Assembly: GCA_022414725.1 (NCBI GenBank)
Contig: CM039464.1
Span: forward strand, 868,001-932,000
Source of the DNA: Microglena sp. YARC
Taxonomy: Eukaryota; Chlorophyta; Chlorophyceae; Chlamydomonadales; Chlamydomonadaceae
Length of the DNA: 64,000 nt
Direction: 5' to 3'
Numbering within the stretch: position 1 is the stretch's first letter; every line of letters begins with the position of its first letter. Of this stretch, positions 25,448 to 34,689 are shown piece by piece. Under the pieces are notes generated by a model. That model was not told the origin of the DNA. It did not search any database and saw only the letters and a list, made by a program, of their open reading frames with translations. A program made the position numbers and the translations under genes.

Positions 25448-28400
25448 CACCACCACCACCACCACACAACACACAAACACACAAACACATATCACCATCA
25501 CCCCCCCACCAACCAACATCCCAACCAACCCCAACATAAACCCACCAACCTGCCCTCACTTCCACCCCATACCCACTTCCACTAACCATCCCCACCAAAT
25601 TAGCCCCACCCCCAATCACCCACCGCTATCTCCCCCGCACAAATCCCCACCCCCACCTCCATCAACACAGACCCGCCCCCACAAACTCACCCCATAGACC
25701 CAGAGGGCATAGGGAGGTAGAAGCGAGGTTGACGATGGGGAGGGTGCAGGAGACAGATTCTCCCTGGTATCTACAAAACCACAATCAATTGTTCCCAACT
25801 CCACCAACACACGTCCCTCCCCACCCCAATAAACCAACCCCACCAAACCTAACCCAAACCCACAAGCCCAAACACCCTCAACCCCACCAAAATCAAACTC
25901 CAACCCCTCAACCCAAACCCACCAACCCACCACCACCAATCCGCCACCCACACCACAATTTACCTGTGTTAAGCGGACGACCAATCTCCGAAGTGCGGGA
26001 TAAATGAAGGCCAGAAATGTAGCAAGTAACGCCACCTTACATACAGCTGGTAAGAAGGCCATATTTTCCTCAATCGCAGTTAGCTGCTGTCTCATAAGTG
26101 CCATCTTGTCCCGGACCTCTCCAGCCGCATCCATCAACCCAAGCTCCACATCCTCTACAGCTTGCCTCACATCCTCCATCATCTCGAAGCTAAGGACGTT
26201 GCCAACCTGTTGGTGGACAAGAGAGCATCTTACTAATAGTGATTGCGCAAGCTATGGTTTGCATCTACGAGCTTGGCTTGTGATTGCGCTTGAACAATAC
26301 TAGTATGGTGCTCATAAACTATCACTAGAAAGGAAAGAATGACGATAAGGGCAACAATGACGGCAGGAGTAATAATACTTGCAAAGGAATTGAAAACTCA
26401 TATTCTACATAATGGCCCAAGTTACAAAGTACACACATATATACAACACATGTGTCCATGCATGGGAATCTGCATTGGAGTTAGACAAGGGTGGTAGCTC
26501 TGTGTGTGGGGTTGGGGGGTGGGGGTGGGGGGTGGGGGTGGGGGGGGGAGCACTTCGGGGCATTCCATGGAGAAGTTAATCACATAGCAAGAAAGGAAAG
26601 CTTCATCTCTAGTGGCAACAATAGGCGAGGCAATGTCCAACCGATCGGATTAACATCTAAGAAGGTATATAAGTGCTTTTCTGTGCCCCACCCCACCCCC
26701 CCTCGCAGCCTAGCTAACCAAGAGTACCAAATACGAAACTCAGCATACTGCAAGTTTCCAGAGAAGGCCATACTGCAGATGTGTTGTTCTGTCAAGGCTG
26801 AGGAAGGTGCAAGTCACTCTGCTGCCTGCCACGCTGTGCACACCTGTTGGCTTGAGAAGCTGGAGATAGCGCTGTCAAGCTGTTGGTTCATCATGGCCAG
26901 ATCTCCCTGAATTCTATTGGCTCCAAAAAAAAAAGGCCAAAAGAAACTCGTTGGCCTCCATCTTTTTGCCGCCATGAGAATACTTTCGGATGCGGTCACA
27001 CAGGTCTCCAAAGCTGGTTTCCAATTTCCCTGAAAAGGTATGCCTGGCCTGTGAAAGGAAAGGGGCATCTGTCAGTTTGGAGGGACACCACACATTACCG
27101 TGCTTTCTTACCCACCACCCACCAGCCACCAGCCACCACCCAGTCAGTTGGTGGGCAGCAGCACAGTGCCTTGTCCACCACCAACCATCCGATCAGTTGG
27201 TGAGAAGCATAACCTTGCCCTGCACACTTCAACATGCCACCACCCACCAAAGCAGGCCACAACAGCTTGCCATGCACCTTCCCCACCATCTAGCTTTGAC
27301 ATCCAACCCATTCCACCACACCCACACCCCAACCACCCCACTCCAACCCACCCACCCACCACCACCACCCACCACTACCCACCCCACCCACACCCACCCA
27401 AGCCAACCCCACACCCACCCACCCGCCCACACTTACCCACCCAACACTCACCCAGCCCCACGCACCTGGGAACAAGTGACCTGCACAGGAGGCAAGTCTT
27501 TCTGCCATCTAGCTCTCATCTCGGCCTTGCTTCCAACAAGCCAACACCTACCGCACACTCACGACAATGCAATCACTGGTAAAACAACAACGACAAGTTA
27601 TATGCAGCGGCGCAAGCGACGCGGAAAATTGGCGGAGTGTGCTGGCAATGGAAGCAAGTTAGTTATGAGACCATTGGCTGGCTTCAATACTTTTGGTCGG
27701 TCGGTCGGCCAGACGCACAAACGGACAACAGGGTAACACTGGGGGATCCCGCTCCCCAGAAGGGGGGGCTCCGCCAAAAAACAAACACCATATACCGGTT
27801 ATGGTCCCTTTTAAAGGGGAAGTTGATAGTCGATTTACCAGTTGCTGTTGTTATTAGGCCAACACAAGGGTACATTGTTTGATGTTATTTTACCAGTGAA
27901 TGACCCTCCCATACGGACCTGGCTTCGATTGTACCCTTGATTTTTGTCAGCGTTCCCTGAAGGCTAGACACACGTGACGCAAACAATTTGCTTGCATCGA
28001 TGTTGGTATTGGCTACATGCAGGAACTCCATAGTAAACGCGAAAAGGGGCCAACAGAACGCAACAGCTGTCCCGATTTGCACGACATAGCCAGCAGCAAC
28101 ATATACCTGCAGCATGTTGGCAAAGAAAGCAGACCAGCATTTGGTTTGTGTGTTGGGTGTGTGGAAGTGTGTAGTGCGCATTGTGTGTGTAAGGGTGGTC
28201 AGTCAAGTATGTGGTGGTGTCACTTGTAATATGGAAACAGACAAAAAACGGACAAACATGGAATGAATAGGGTAGTCCAGCCAGATCTAAACGTTCGAGG
28301 GCTAAATTAGGGTTAGATCTAACAGTTTTCGGGGATAACTTAACCCCTGTATTCTGTGTTTACCAGTTGTGGTCTCTTTCCATATTAGTAGTGCCCATGG

Positions 28401-28793
28401 GCATACCGGGTGCGCAGTGGTGTGTGTATTAGTTTGTACATTATGTGTATCAGCCAAGCCATGGTGGTTGGTGCAGTGGGATTGTTGAATTGTGTGTAGT
28501 GAGCAAACATTGTGCTTGTGGCACTGTAGTACTCATGCTACCGGACCGCGCCTCGTGCCACTGCACCACACCTGCGCTCCTCAGCTCAGCTGAGCTGAGA
28601 AGCACAGTGGTACTTGGCACAGCAGTGTGGGAGTATGGCAACCAGCATGGTGGTTTGACATGATGACATGGGTATGCATGGTCCTGGTGGTGCACAATAG
28701 CCAGGCCACACACATCATGGGTGGGGGTGGGGCAATGCAGGGGCGGACGCGGACGCCGACCTGATGTCGCAGACCTACCGTAGCCAACTCCAT
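9801..28793 (-). CDS. MLKL-NTD/HeLo-like + coiled-coil + ankyrin-repeat protein (multi-exon model)
   Basis: Reconstructed gene. Coding exons in order: 28779-28793, 27894-28106, 26844-27048, 25964-26206, 23736-23975, 21724-21792, 20162-20566, 19806-19934, 19073-19213, then ankyrin exons 17348-17446 and, in decayed form, 15388, 14036, 11904 and 9801. Every inferred boundary is phase 0 and every exon length a multiple of three, except exon 3, which is one base too long at an A10 tract. Residues 1-144 look like the four-helix MLKL-NTD/HeLo class, followed by a helical segment with a hydrophobic stretch ([18 protein letters not shown]), Ala/Lys/Glu coiled coil, and ankyrin repeats. Family knowledge: such N-terminal bundles act in membrane-disrupting cell death and in plant and fungal immune receptors, with ankyrins as sensing modules. 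A role in defence is inference. The 3' end is unresolved and probably lies beyond the gap. Confidence 0.55.
11904..12002 (-). CDS. Ankyrin exon, open frame but altered acceptor
   Basis: 99 nt: [20 protein letters not shown], then [13 protein letters not shown], with donor AAG|GTAATA. At the 5' boundary the CAG|GAT of the intact copy reads CTG|TTT, so the AG acceptor is lost. The exon would be skipped or use another site, harmless to the frame because it is a phase-0 module. Confidence 0.6.
14036..14143 (-). pseudogene. Decayed ankyrin exon
   Basis: The donor side (AAG|GTAATATT) is kept. The body has insertions, including a duplicated AGGGCTGCACG-like word, and the acceptor region is altered to GGGGGGCTG. 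It lies in the indel-rich part of the array, so some damage may be assembly error. Confidence 0.5.
15388..15498 (-). pseudogene. Decayed ankyrin exon
   Basis: Flanks match the other units (AAG|GTAATATT on the donor side, CTCGCAG on the acceptor side), but the interior has several small insertions and substitutions and no continuous ankyrin frame. Confidence 0.5.
17348..17446 (-). CDS. Ankyrin exon, intact unit
   Basis: Exactly 99 nt (33 codons), one full ankyrin repeat: [20 protein letters not shown] followed by [13 protein letters not shown]. Acceptor CCTACCTCGCAG, donor AAG|GTAATA, phase 0 both sides, so the exon can be added or lost without touching the frame. Best-kept copy of the array. 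Confidence 0.75.
18171..19072. other. C/A-rich intron sequence
   Basis: Almost purely A, C and occasional T from 18180 to 18660 (G/T-rich on the coding minus strand), then mixed sequence. No exon recognised. It separates the first ankyrin exon (19073) from the array and lies in an intron of that gene. Confidence 0.5.
19073..19213 (-). CDS. Ankyrin gene, exon 9: start of ankyrin domain
   Basis: 47 codons between ACACATGCAG|GCAGAG and GAATTCG|GTAAGT, a canonical donor. After [15 protein letters not shown] comes [20 protein letters not shown] and KAPVDYI, an ankyrin repeat (xLxxAAxxGDxxxVxxLLxxGAxVDxx). Phase 0 leads directly into the 99-nt ankyrin exons. A decayed relative of its first part (AELEAAEKG) is seen at about 22837-22887. 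Confidence 0.65.
19466..19640 (+). mobile_element. Introner/SINE-like repeat, copy A
   Basis: Contains GTTACAATCCAGGGGTATGC, CACTGATGAAC, GGGGGCCCTGAGTTAGTG and ends TTTGATTATA. Closely related copies lie at 23378, 41055 and 57233. Located in the intron between ankyrin-gene exons 8 and 9. Confidence 0.6.
19806..19934 (-). CDS. Ankyrin gene, exon 8
   Basis: 43 codons between CATATAACAG|AAG and GCAGAG|GCAAGT, phase 0 at both ends. [20 protein letters not shown] followed by [19 protein letters not shown], again the alanine-rich helix motif. A closer AG (TTTCAG) would break the frame and is rejected. Confidence 0.55.
20162..20566 (-). CDS. Ankyrin gene, exon 7: 17-residue-repeat coiled coil
   Basis: 135 codons, no stop, from TTTATAG|GAA to ATG|GCAAGT. 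Repeated unit of about 17 residues (51 nt), for example [17 protein letters not shown]. The Ala/Arg/Lys composition with regular spacing predicts one long continuous helix. Successive units differ at single bases, so copy number has probably changed recently. On the plus strand the same DNA gives long Cys/Gly- or Leu/Arg-rich frames, which are shadows. Confidence 0.65.
20899..21447. mobile_element. Non-autonomous DNA transposon (MITE), ~549 bp
   Basis: Terminal inverted repeats: GCGCCTTAAGTAATGGCAAA at 20899, and its near-complement ending ATACTTAAGGCGC at 21447. TA lies near both ends (GTA-C on the left, TATTA on the right), so a TA-type target is likely. No coding frame. The word TACTAAGCCCTAGCAAGTTAAA occurs twice inside, and an 18-bp-stem hairpin sits at 21132-21173. 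It lies within the intron between exons 6 and 7. Confidence 0.65.
21132..21173. repeat. 18-bp-stem perfect hairpin
   Basis: TACATGGCTCCAGCCAGC, a 6-nt loop (AATTTG), then the exact complement GCTGGCTGGAGCCATGTA. Central in the MITE. Confidence 0.8.
21545..21610 (+). mobile_element. Introner/SINE-like repeat, truncated copy
   Basis: Only the first part of the family is present (GTTACAGTCCAGGGTTAGGC to CCAACCATG). The surrounding intron is duplicated from the 19.4-19.8 kb and 23.3-23.7 kb introns, so it was copied along with them. Confidence 0.5.
21724..21792 (-). CDS. Ankyrin gene, exon 6: short Ala-rich coiled coil
   Basis: 23 codons between TTTATAG|GAAGCTGCC and GCAGAG|GCAAGT ([20 protein letters not shown]...). 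Same acceptor sequence and same kind of GC donor as the larger exon at 20162-20566, which it resembles in sequence, so the two arose by duplication together with their flanking introns. Confidence 0.6.
22165..22770. repeat. ~98-bp minisatellite, about 6 copies
   Basis: The word CATCAAGCGACTTACC (with variants) recurs at 22191, 22288, 22385, 22483, 22582 and 22679. Each unit holds, on the coding minus strand, GGTAAGTCGCTTG and a second GTAAGT-type word, that is, good splice-donor consensus, repeated inside an intron. Confidence 0.8.
23210..23241. repeat. G32 homopolymer
   Basis: 32 consecutive G following a TG-rich stretch, in an intron of the ankyrin gene. Confidence 0.9.
23378..23560 (+). 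mobile_element. Introner/SINE-like repeat, copy B
   Basis: TTTAGTCTAGGGGTAGGC, CACTGATGAATTGAACCCC, CCACGGGGGTCCTGAGTTAG and a tail ATGATTATACAATTATAA. It shares its flanks with copy A because the whole intron has been duplicated. Confidence 0.6.
23736..23975 (-). CDS. Ankyrin gene, exon 5: Glu/Ala/Lys coiled coil
   Basis: 80 codons from TTCTGTAG|TCAGAAGCC to AAG|GCAAGT. It is built from repeats of AAKEEEAK, so a long charged helix. The 3' boundary uses GCAAGT, the consensus of GC-AG introns. No GT donor keeps the frame of the next exon, so the GC reading is preferred. Confidence 0.6.
24560..25963. other. C/A-rich intron with microsatellites
   Basis: Low-complexity CCCACC/AACCCA sequence (G/T-rich on the coding strand), including a C30 run (25368-25397) and a (CA)n tract (25398-25446). 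No exon recognised between 23975 and 25964. Confidence 0.6.
25964..26206 (-). CDS. Ankyrin gene, exon 4: helical linker with hydrophobic segment
   Basis: 81 codons between CCAACAG|GTTGGC and ACACAG|GTAAAT, open throughout and in phase 0. Amphipathic helix ([20 protein letters not shown]), a second helix ([16 protein letters not shown]), then a strongly hydrophobic stretch, [20 protein letters not shown], that could span or insert into a membrane. Confidence 0.6.
26844..27048 (-). CDS. Ankyrin gene, exon 3: helices 3-4 of the bundle, one-base frame break
   Basis: Between TTTCACAG|GCC and CAACAG|GTGTGC. It reads [20 protein letters not shown] and RKYSHGG, then [20 protein letters not shown], corresponding to the family's LExxLxDIRDFLEKYS and IxxEIxxLNxxLDxAxxxF helices. 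The two halves are in different frames, separated by an A10 tract (26925-26934, T10 on the coding strand). One base fewer would give 204 nt, 68 codons and phase 0 at both ends. Either a homopolymer miscall or a real inactivating frameshift. Confidence 0.5.
27894..28106 (-). CDS. Ankyrin gene, exon 2: first helices of MLKL-NTD/HeLo-like bundle
   Basis: 71 codons between CTGCAG|GTATAT and CTG|GTAAAA, open throughout. It starts with a hydrophobic helix ([19 protein letters not shown]) and goes on to [19 protein letters not shown]. That matches the family pattern of a hydrophobic first helix and then (N)xxxCxxLAxRVxxLxxxL. Other readings, such as an unrelated membrane segment, remain possible. 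Confidence 0.5.
28779..28793 (-). CDS. Ankyrin gene, exon 1 (start codon)
   Basis: ATG at 28793 begins MELAT and is followed immediately by the donor GTAGGT. Joining it in phase 0 to the next exon gives [17 protein letters not shown], which resembles the short N-terminus that opens MLKL-NTD-like bundles. A TATA-like ACTATATAGT lies about 90 bases upstream (near 28885). Small exon, so the start is a reasoned guess. Confidence 0.4.
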
Positions 28794-28799
28794 CTTCCT

Positions 28800-29230
28800 C
28801 GCAGACTGAGGTGGCGCTAGATGGATTTGATCTGGCGGGTGAATCTACACCACTTCGAGGGTCATACTAGACTCTCTATCTACTATATAGTGTAGAACCG
28901 TGTAGGAAAGTATGGCAGTCGACACTGGCATGACAGAAAGAGAGAAATAAACGCCTTTAGGCGTGGTTTTCATAGCAACTCCGCGAAGCAACAGCAGTGC
29001 CAATACCAGTGACTATAGCCCTGTGGCTGGCTTTAGGAGCTGCCTAGTAGCTGGTACGACAAGCAGTACTGGCGCGTCGCAAGCGAAGCGGACAATTCCT
29101 AAGCGCGCCCAAGCGCCTGTCGCAAGCAACGCGGCAAAACGCTTTAGCAATCACGTGCAGGTAAGGGGAAGAAAAGATAAGATACTTGATCTGCGGACTG
29201 CGAGAAAGGGCGAGGAGGCCGGCGGTTCGA
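28800..29230. other. Intergenic, upstream of the ankyrin gene
   Basis: Contains the ACTATATAGT TATA-like word (near 28885) on the promoter side of the minus-strand gene. The CGCAAGCGAAGCGG-like words near 29077 are echoed at about 27607. No gene seen. Confidence 0.4.
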
Positions 29231-29541
29231 TTCTCGTCAGGAGCACCTTAATCTGGGCCAGGGAATTCAGTATACCGCCTCATATAGGACGATGTATCAC
29301 GATACATCGTACGGTAATACACCACGATGTTACCGTGTTTACTCTCTCCCTCAGTATTGGTACATTTGACTTGATTTTAAGTGTATGGACGTGTAAACGG
29401 TATTTCCTGTACTATCCCCTTGGTCTTTTACTGATTTTCCCAAAAAAAGGTATTAAAATATCGTACGGTATCGATACCGTACTATATATCACGATATATC
29501 GTACGGTAATTGAAAATACCGTACGTTATTGACAGCCCTAG
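29231..29541 (-). mobile_element. Palindrome-rich hAT-like repeat, partial inverted copy
   Basis: Reverse complement of the first ~310 bp of the MITE at 32975: ends GACAGCCCTA at 29541 and contains several CCGTACGGTA/ATATATCGTGATATA palindromes. The distal end with the second terminal repeat is not found. Its outer part has a B-box-like GCGGTTCGATTCTCG. Confidence 0.6.
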
Positions 29542-29897
29542 TGATATGGATTCCCTACACTTTCAAAATCTTAGTGCAGCTTCTCTCATCCAATTCTGGT
29601 GATTTTCATTTTGGCCAAATCCTAGGCTATGTGCCATGAAGATAGGGGCGCAAGCCCGGCCAGTCCTACATGCAACAAAAACAGGAAAACGAAGCATGCC
29701 TCCTCACCCTCCTGAATTGATGGGAATCATCCAAGACAGTGGTCACACATAAATTGACATCGCCAAGGCCCATACATACAATGTAGACAAGCATGTGCAT
29801 ATCAGTTTATGTGTTTGTGTGCTTGTTTCCATAAATGCATGCATGTCTCACCTGGAATGCCACATGACTTGATGAGAGATGCTGCTGCTTTACTTAC

Positions 29898-29988
29898 ATT
29901 TCTCTTGAAAAGGATAGCCTTTCCTTGAGTTGCAAGAATTGGATCCACTATGTAATCCCGAACGAAACTCTCATCCAAGCGAATGCAA
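29898..29988 (-). CDS. Possible orphan exon
   Basis: A 91-nt segment between CTTTCCAG|T and AAT|GTAAGT encodes CIRLDESFVRDYIVDPILAT and QGKAILFKRN. The frame is open well beyond both sites (about 29850-30110). I do not recognise the product and there are no partner exons. Could be a fragment of a mobile-element gene or chance. Confidence 0.2.
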
Positions 29989-30249
29989 CTGGAAAGTCCG
30001 CCAGATGGGTTGCACGCAATTCCGCTGCCGAACCGAATCGAAAGGTCTGTATTCTTGTACACCCGCGGGAGCAACTCGTTAAGAAGACACGTCCAAATAG
30101 TAGGGGGCACCGGGGGCCCTGGCGGGTCCCCTGAAGGTCGGCCCCGGGGGTGGTGTAATGTTCGTCAAGCAGCAGTGGCAGCCTCCTTGGTGATGGATGC
30201 ACAAGCAGTTGTTTACTTATCCGTTAAATTTAATATTGGGGGGGTCAAG

Positions 30250-31230
30250 AATCAATGTAGCATGGCACGGGGGGCCCTCAGGAAGTTGCTCGTGTACCGC
30301 ATGCCGGAATCGGGGCCGGAAGGGGTCTTAAGCCCCGGAACCATCGAAAAAAGGCGTAAAAATTGTCGGGGTGGGGTAGATATCGACCTCTCAAAAAGAG
30401 GGGGGGAGGGGGGAGGGGGGGTCCGACGGCTTTAAGAAATTTCCTCTGGTGAAGACTGTTAGAGGCCAAAACTTCCTCAGTACTCGGTCTCTGCTAAAAT
30501 TAAGCAGTCCTATGAAACAAGCTCGGCGAGATCTTTCCGAATCCACCCTTCCGACACCGTGTAAATATGGAGGCGTGATCCTCTAGATCCAGTCTAGATC
30601 CAATTCGAGGCACCTGCCAGGCTGGCAGATCCTCGTTCAGGGGTCGAGCCGGTTTCGGAAATATCTTCGTAACTTCCTCACCAGACGGAATCTGAAGAAG
30701 TTAAGCATCCCCACGAAACTGGTTCGACGAGAGCATTCCGAATCCGCGAATGTTGTCGAGAATGAGTAAATGTGTCGTGGTAGTGCTTGAGTAGTGACCT
30801 CCACAGGTTCTAAATACACGAAGTGTGAAGGTTGGGTCAAACAAGAAACTCAATCTTTCCTCCCCAAACTTCTTGGGTATAAGGAGGGTACTTGGGCATG
30901 CGACTTAGGCTCAACACCACCTTCAAATTCTCAAACACCAACACTAGCTAGCTCAGCTCAGAATCAGGACTAGGAAAGGGTGTTTGCTTGACCATGTTGT
31001 CAAACTTTGATCAAATCCAAATGTAAGACCACAAATGGATAGAAATCGTCGAGGGGATCATTGTAGACCCTACTTTGACCCCCTAATTATATTTTTGGAG
31101 GAGATATGGGCCTTTAGGGGGGGGAGGGGGGGGGGGGGGGGGGGGGCTGATTACAAAAACTTCCGGCATAGGTATATGAAAAAAACTTCCTGAGGGCCCC
31201 CTGGCATGGCATGGCATTATTATTCAACTG
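30250..31230. repeat. Inverted related segments with G-run motif
   Basis: GGGGGCCCTCAGGAAGTT with a nearby ATGCCGGAA at about 30268-30310 reappears inverted at about 31165-31210. CTCTCAAAAAGAGGGG leading into GGTCCGAC at 30390-30425 is echoed at 33930 and 34640. Mobile-element debris. No gene supported, including the long minus-strand frame 31114-31701. Confidence 0.45.
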
Positions 31231-32036
31231 GGTGACCTGTAAGGCTAATGAATTTATTAGCTCACTGACTTCCCGAAGTTCCATGGAGGCAGGTGCAGCA
31301 ACTCCCGAGGCTACAGTTGCTACTTCGTAACCTGCAGGAACTAGTGCGAAAGAGCACATTTCCTTGTCAAGCACAATGCGCTGATGTAATGAGCTACGAG
31401 AGTCACGAAGAAGCGAATTATTCAAGGGGAAATCGTAGACATGCTTCAGGTCCCTAGACTGAGTCAACAGGACAGGAGGGAAACGACAAATGAAAACGCC
31501 GCGTCCACAGTCCGCAACCCTGAGATGCGTACGCGAAAAAGTGCCCTCAGAGGTAATCCGCCCCCGACGGGAATCGAACACGAGTCGGTAAGAGTTCAGG
31601 CCAGTCAGATTAACCGGCAATTTTGACCGGCGTTCTTGGGGAATTTGACGGTTTGATGTGTGAAGATGTGAAGATTTGACGATAGCGATTAAGTATCGCA
31701 TAGGTCTGTCCCCCTAAGGGGAATCTCTCTGCCCGGACACGGGCGTTTGCTAGGCTGCTTCCTTCACTCTGGTCCCTTCCTTGGGAAAACAGCCAAAAGG
31801 ACATTTTGTGGCGCCTTATGGCCGATGGCGTTCCAGGGGCCTCCTCCCGGGTACAGTTCCGCTGCCCGTGTTGCCCTGATATGCCTTCTGACTGCGACCC
31901 CCGCCTCCACTGCTTTTGGATGTGCCCCGTTGCTTTAGCGGTCCGTGAGGCTCTCTAGGTTCCCTTGGCCACCCTTTCTGCCTGCCCCATCCAGAGAGCT
32001 AGCCTCTGGGTGCCCAACCCCCGCCCCTCCTCAGCC

Positions 32037-32495
32037 ATGGATACCGATGTGCGGGGAATTGTTTGCCTTGCGGCCCTGTCAGCTATGGATCATGGCCACC
32101 GGCAATTGTGGAGGTTGGCCTCCTCTGTCCGTGGTGAGGCCACTTCCGGCCCTTGCCAGGCCACTCTGTATGAGTTGTGGGGCCTTCCACCTCCTCAGGT
32201 GCCAGCTGTTCGCCCCCTCTCAGAGCGGGCTGGAGCACTTGCTGTGGCTGATTTCTGGGCTCGCATTGCTGATTTTGTCGCTACAGAAGAGCCCCTTCCT
32301 GAGTGGGAGGACACGGTGGGAGATGATCACCCCTTCATCAGCCATGGTGGGTCCCGTGTTAACATGGGAGGTCCCTACCCTCCACATATGTCAGTGGCTG
32401 ATCCTCCGATGGCCCAGGACCATTCCCCTGACCATTTGCTTTTCTCCCAGAATGAGCTTCTTCCCCTGATCCTCCCTGACAGCCTGGATGACTAG
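32037..32495 (+). CDS. Hypothetical protein, probably mobile-element derived
   Basis: 152-codon frame starting at an ATG in good context (GCCATGG): MDTDVRGIVCLAALSAMDHG... and ending SLDD-stop. The frame is open upstream to 31965 but only with non-ATG starts. Rich in Pro, Ala, Leu and Asp, with no motif I recognise. It sits 480 bases before a hAT-like MITE, among element fragments, with no visible introns. The T-rich sequence after it (32500-32950) could be a 3' region. Confidence 0.35.
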   Translation: MDTDVRGIVCLAALSAMDHGHRQLWRLASSVRGEATSGPCQATLYELWGLPPPQVPAVRPLSERAGALAVADFWARIADFVATEEPLPEWEDTVGDDHPFISHGGSRVNMGGPYPPHMSVADPPMAQDHSPDHLLFSQNELLPLILPDSLDD

Positions 32496-32974
32496 CTTGG
32501 ATTTGTTCTTGTCCCTTTGTAGCAACCGTCTTGTTTGTGGCGGTGTAGGTGATGGGGGTAGCTTCTGTTTTCACTTCTCGAGTCTCCGTTTGACTCTTGA
32601 CCTGTTTGACTACTCTCCTATGCCCTCTCTCCGTCCTTTAGCTTGATGGTTTCTTGACAGATAGGCTATGGACTCTCTTTGCTTTTCCCCGCTGGTCTTG
32701 GTCTTTCGCTTTTCCTCTCGCTTTTTATCGTGTTAGTAGTTCTGCTTAGGTTGTTAAGTGTCCTTTCTTAGCTGTGCTTTTCCTTGTGGCGTGTTGGCTG
32801 ACGGCTTGGCCTTGTGTTTGCCTTTAGATAGGGAGTGTTAAGGCCGCCTTTTTAGAGCTCTATGCCTCTCTCCTTGTTTGTTTGGTGATTTTCCTGTGCC
32901 TTTTGTCCTTCACGTCTTCTTGTAGAATATCACTTTTTAGGCCTCGGCAACTCTCAGCTCTTCTACAATATACA

Positions 32975-33445
32975 TAGGGCTGTCAATACCGTACGGTATT
33001 TTCAATTACCGTACGATATATCGTGATATACCGTACGGTATCGATACCGTACGGTATTTTTATACCCTTTTGGGGGAAAATCAGTTTAAGACCAAGGGGA
33101 TATAACAGGGAATACCGTTTACACGTCCATAAACTTAAAATCAAGTCAAATGGACCAATACTGAGGGAGATAGAAAAACACGGTAATATCGTGGTCTATT
33201 ACCATACGATATATCGTGATATATCGTACGGTATAAATTCCCTGACCCAGACTCAGGTGCTTCTGACGAGAATCGAGCCGCCGACCTGCCGAGTCGCAAG
33301 CCCAAGCCAAAGCCGATTCGGACCAAACACTATATATCGTACGGTAAACACGATATATCGTGTTTAACGTACGATGGATCCCAAAAATACCGTACGATAG
33401 ATCGTACGGTACACGGTAAAATAAATACCGGGCGGTATAGCCCTA
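32975..33445. mobile_element. Complete hAT-like MITE, 471 bp, 8-bp TSD
   Basis: Flanked by identical AATATACA at 32967-32974 and 33446-33453. Left end TAGGGCTGTCAATACCG; right end, inverted, TAGGGCTATACCGCCCGG. An 8-bp target duplication with TAGGG/CAGGG-type ends is the hAT signature. The interior is packed with CCGTACGGTAT and ATATATCGTGATATA palindromes and has no coding capacity. A partial inverted relative lies at 29231-29541. Confidence 0.8.
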
Positions 33446-34655
33446 AATATACACTTAATTCGCTAGTTTCTCTGCCTTGGTTGTTCGCATTGCTTGTTGT
33501 CAAGCCTTTTATTTGCTCTTTCGTACGCTTTTTTGGAGGTCACCTCCTGGACCAGATTCTGAGGGGTGTGTTGCCCAAACCCTCAATGTTATAAAACTGT
33601 CCAGCTGCCTCGGCGCTGTTCAGTCTCGGCATTGATTTTTGCTGAGTATATATGTAACTATATCCTCTCTCACCAATTGGCGGCGGAAAACGACTGCTGA
33701 CCCATGAGGGGCAATAGGCACCGCAGGCTCAACCACCGGGGGCGGGGGGCTCACCTAGGGGGCTCACCCCAGCCAGGAAGCTGCTGTTCGATCTATCTAT
33801 CTATCTATCTATCCGAGGGGGGGGCAAGGAAAAAGATTTCGTACCGCACGTTCGATATGGATAGAGAACCGCGAGCAATAGTCGATACAAAAAAAATCAT
33901 GTCGATACACCCACGGGCGGCCGAGATACGAGGGGGGGGGGGGGGGGTCCGACCGTTTTCCCAATTTTATTTGTACCTCGTGTAACTTTCTTGCCAGTGC
34001 GAATTTTTGAGCGTGACGTACACCATTGAGAAGGTCTCGACGAGAGGAGTACAAATCTGAAGTCGTTAGTTAGTGACACCAAGGGTGTAATTGGTGAATC
34101 TCCTGGAAGGTACATCCAGGCTGGACGCCAGGCTGGACGTCACCCAGGCCTTCGCGTCCAGCTTGGAACGAGCGGCAGTTGGGCGGAAAAAGGCGCGCGC
34201 GACGCGTTCTGAATTCCGGCCCCCTACCGTACGAATTTCCTAAAGCAGTCGAGCCTGGGGTCGAGCACTCGAGCCCCCCACCCCCACCCCACCCCACCCC
34301 CCCACACCTTCCCCCCCCTCCCCCCCACCCCCCCACCCCAAAACACACACACCACCCGAGCCGACCATCAGGCTCCAGAATACAAGTTGAGTAGATCAAG
34401 CCATGATAATGATGATGATAAAGATAAAAAGACAGATAAAAAACGCCTTCAGTCGATTTTCGTGATCTTCTCCTAGGGCGCGGACGACTGCTGAGCGCCC
34501 AAGAAAGTTGTAAAAATACTAAAATCTAAATAACTTTGTCCAAACTTGATATTTATAAATTTTGGTTGTATGGTTGGAAAGGCCTTGCCGAGATGATGCT
34601 CATGGACCCCCCTTTCACTATGTAATACTGTCTGGGTGTCTAGATATGAGGTCTC

Positions 34656-34689
<34 letters not shown>

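Noticed and set aside
28579..28598. 20-bp palindrome CTCAGCTCAG/CTGAGCTGAG
   Set aside because: Short, simple-sequence palindrome with no associated element or regulatory context.
31550..31600. tRNA-like GTTCGATTCCCGTC on the minus strand
   Set aside because: The local palindrome CCGAC/GTCGG explains the fold, and no cloverleaf can be drawn.
31114..31701. 195-residue minus frame
   Set aside because: Runs through a G-rich tract and repeat debris, ends in poly-Pro from the G run, and has no recognisable motif.
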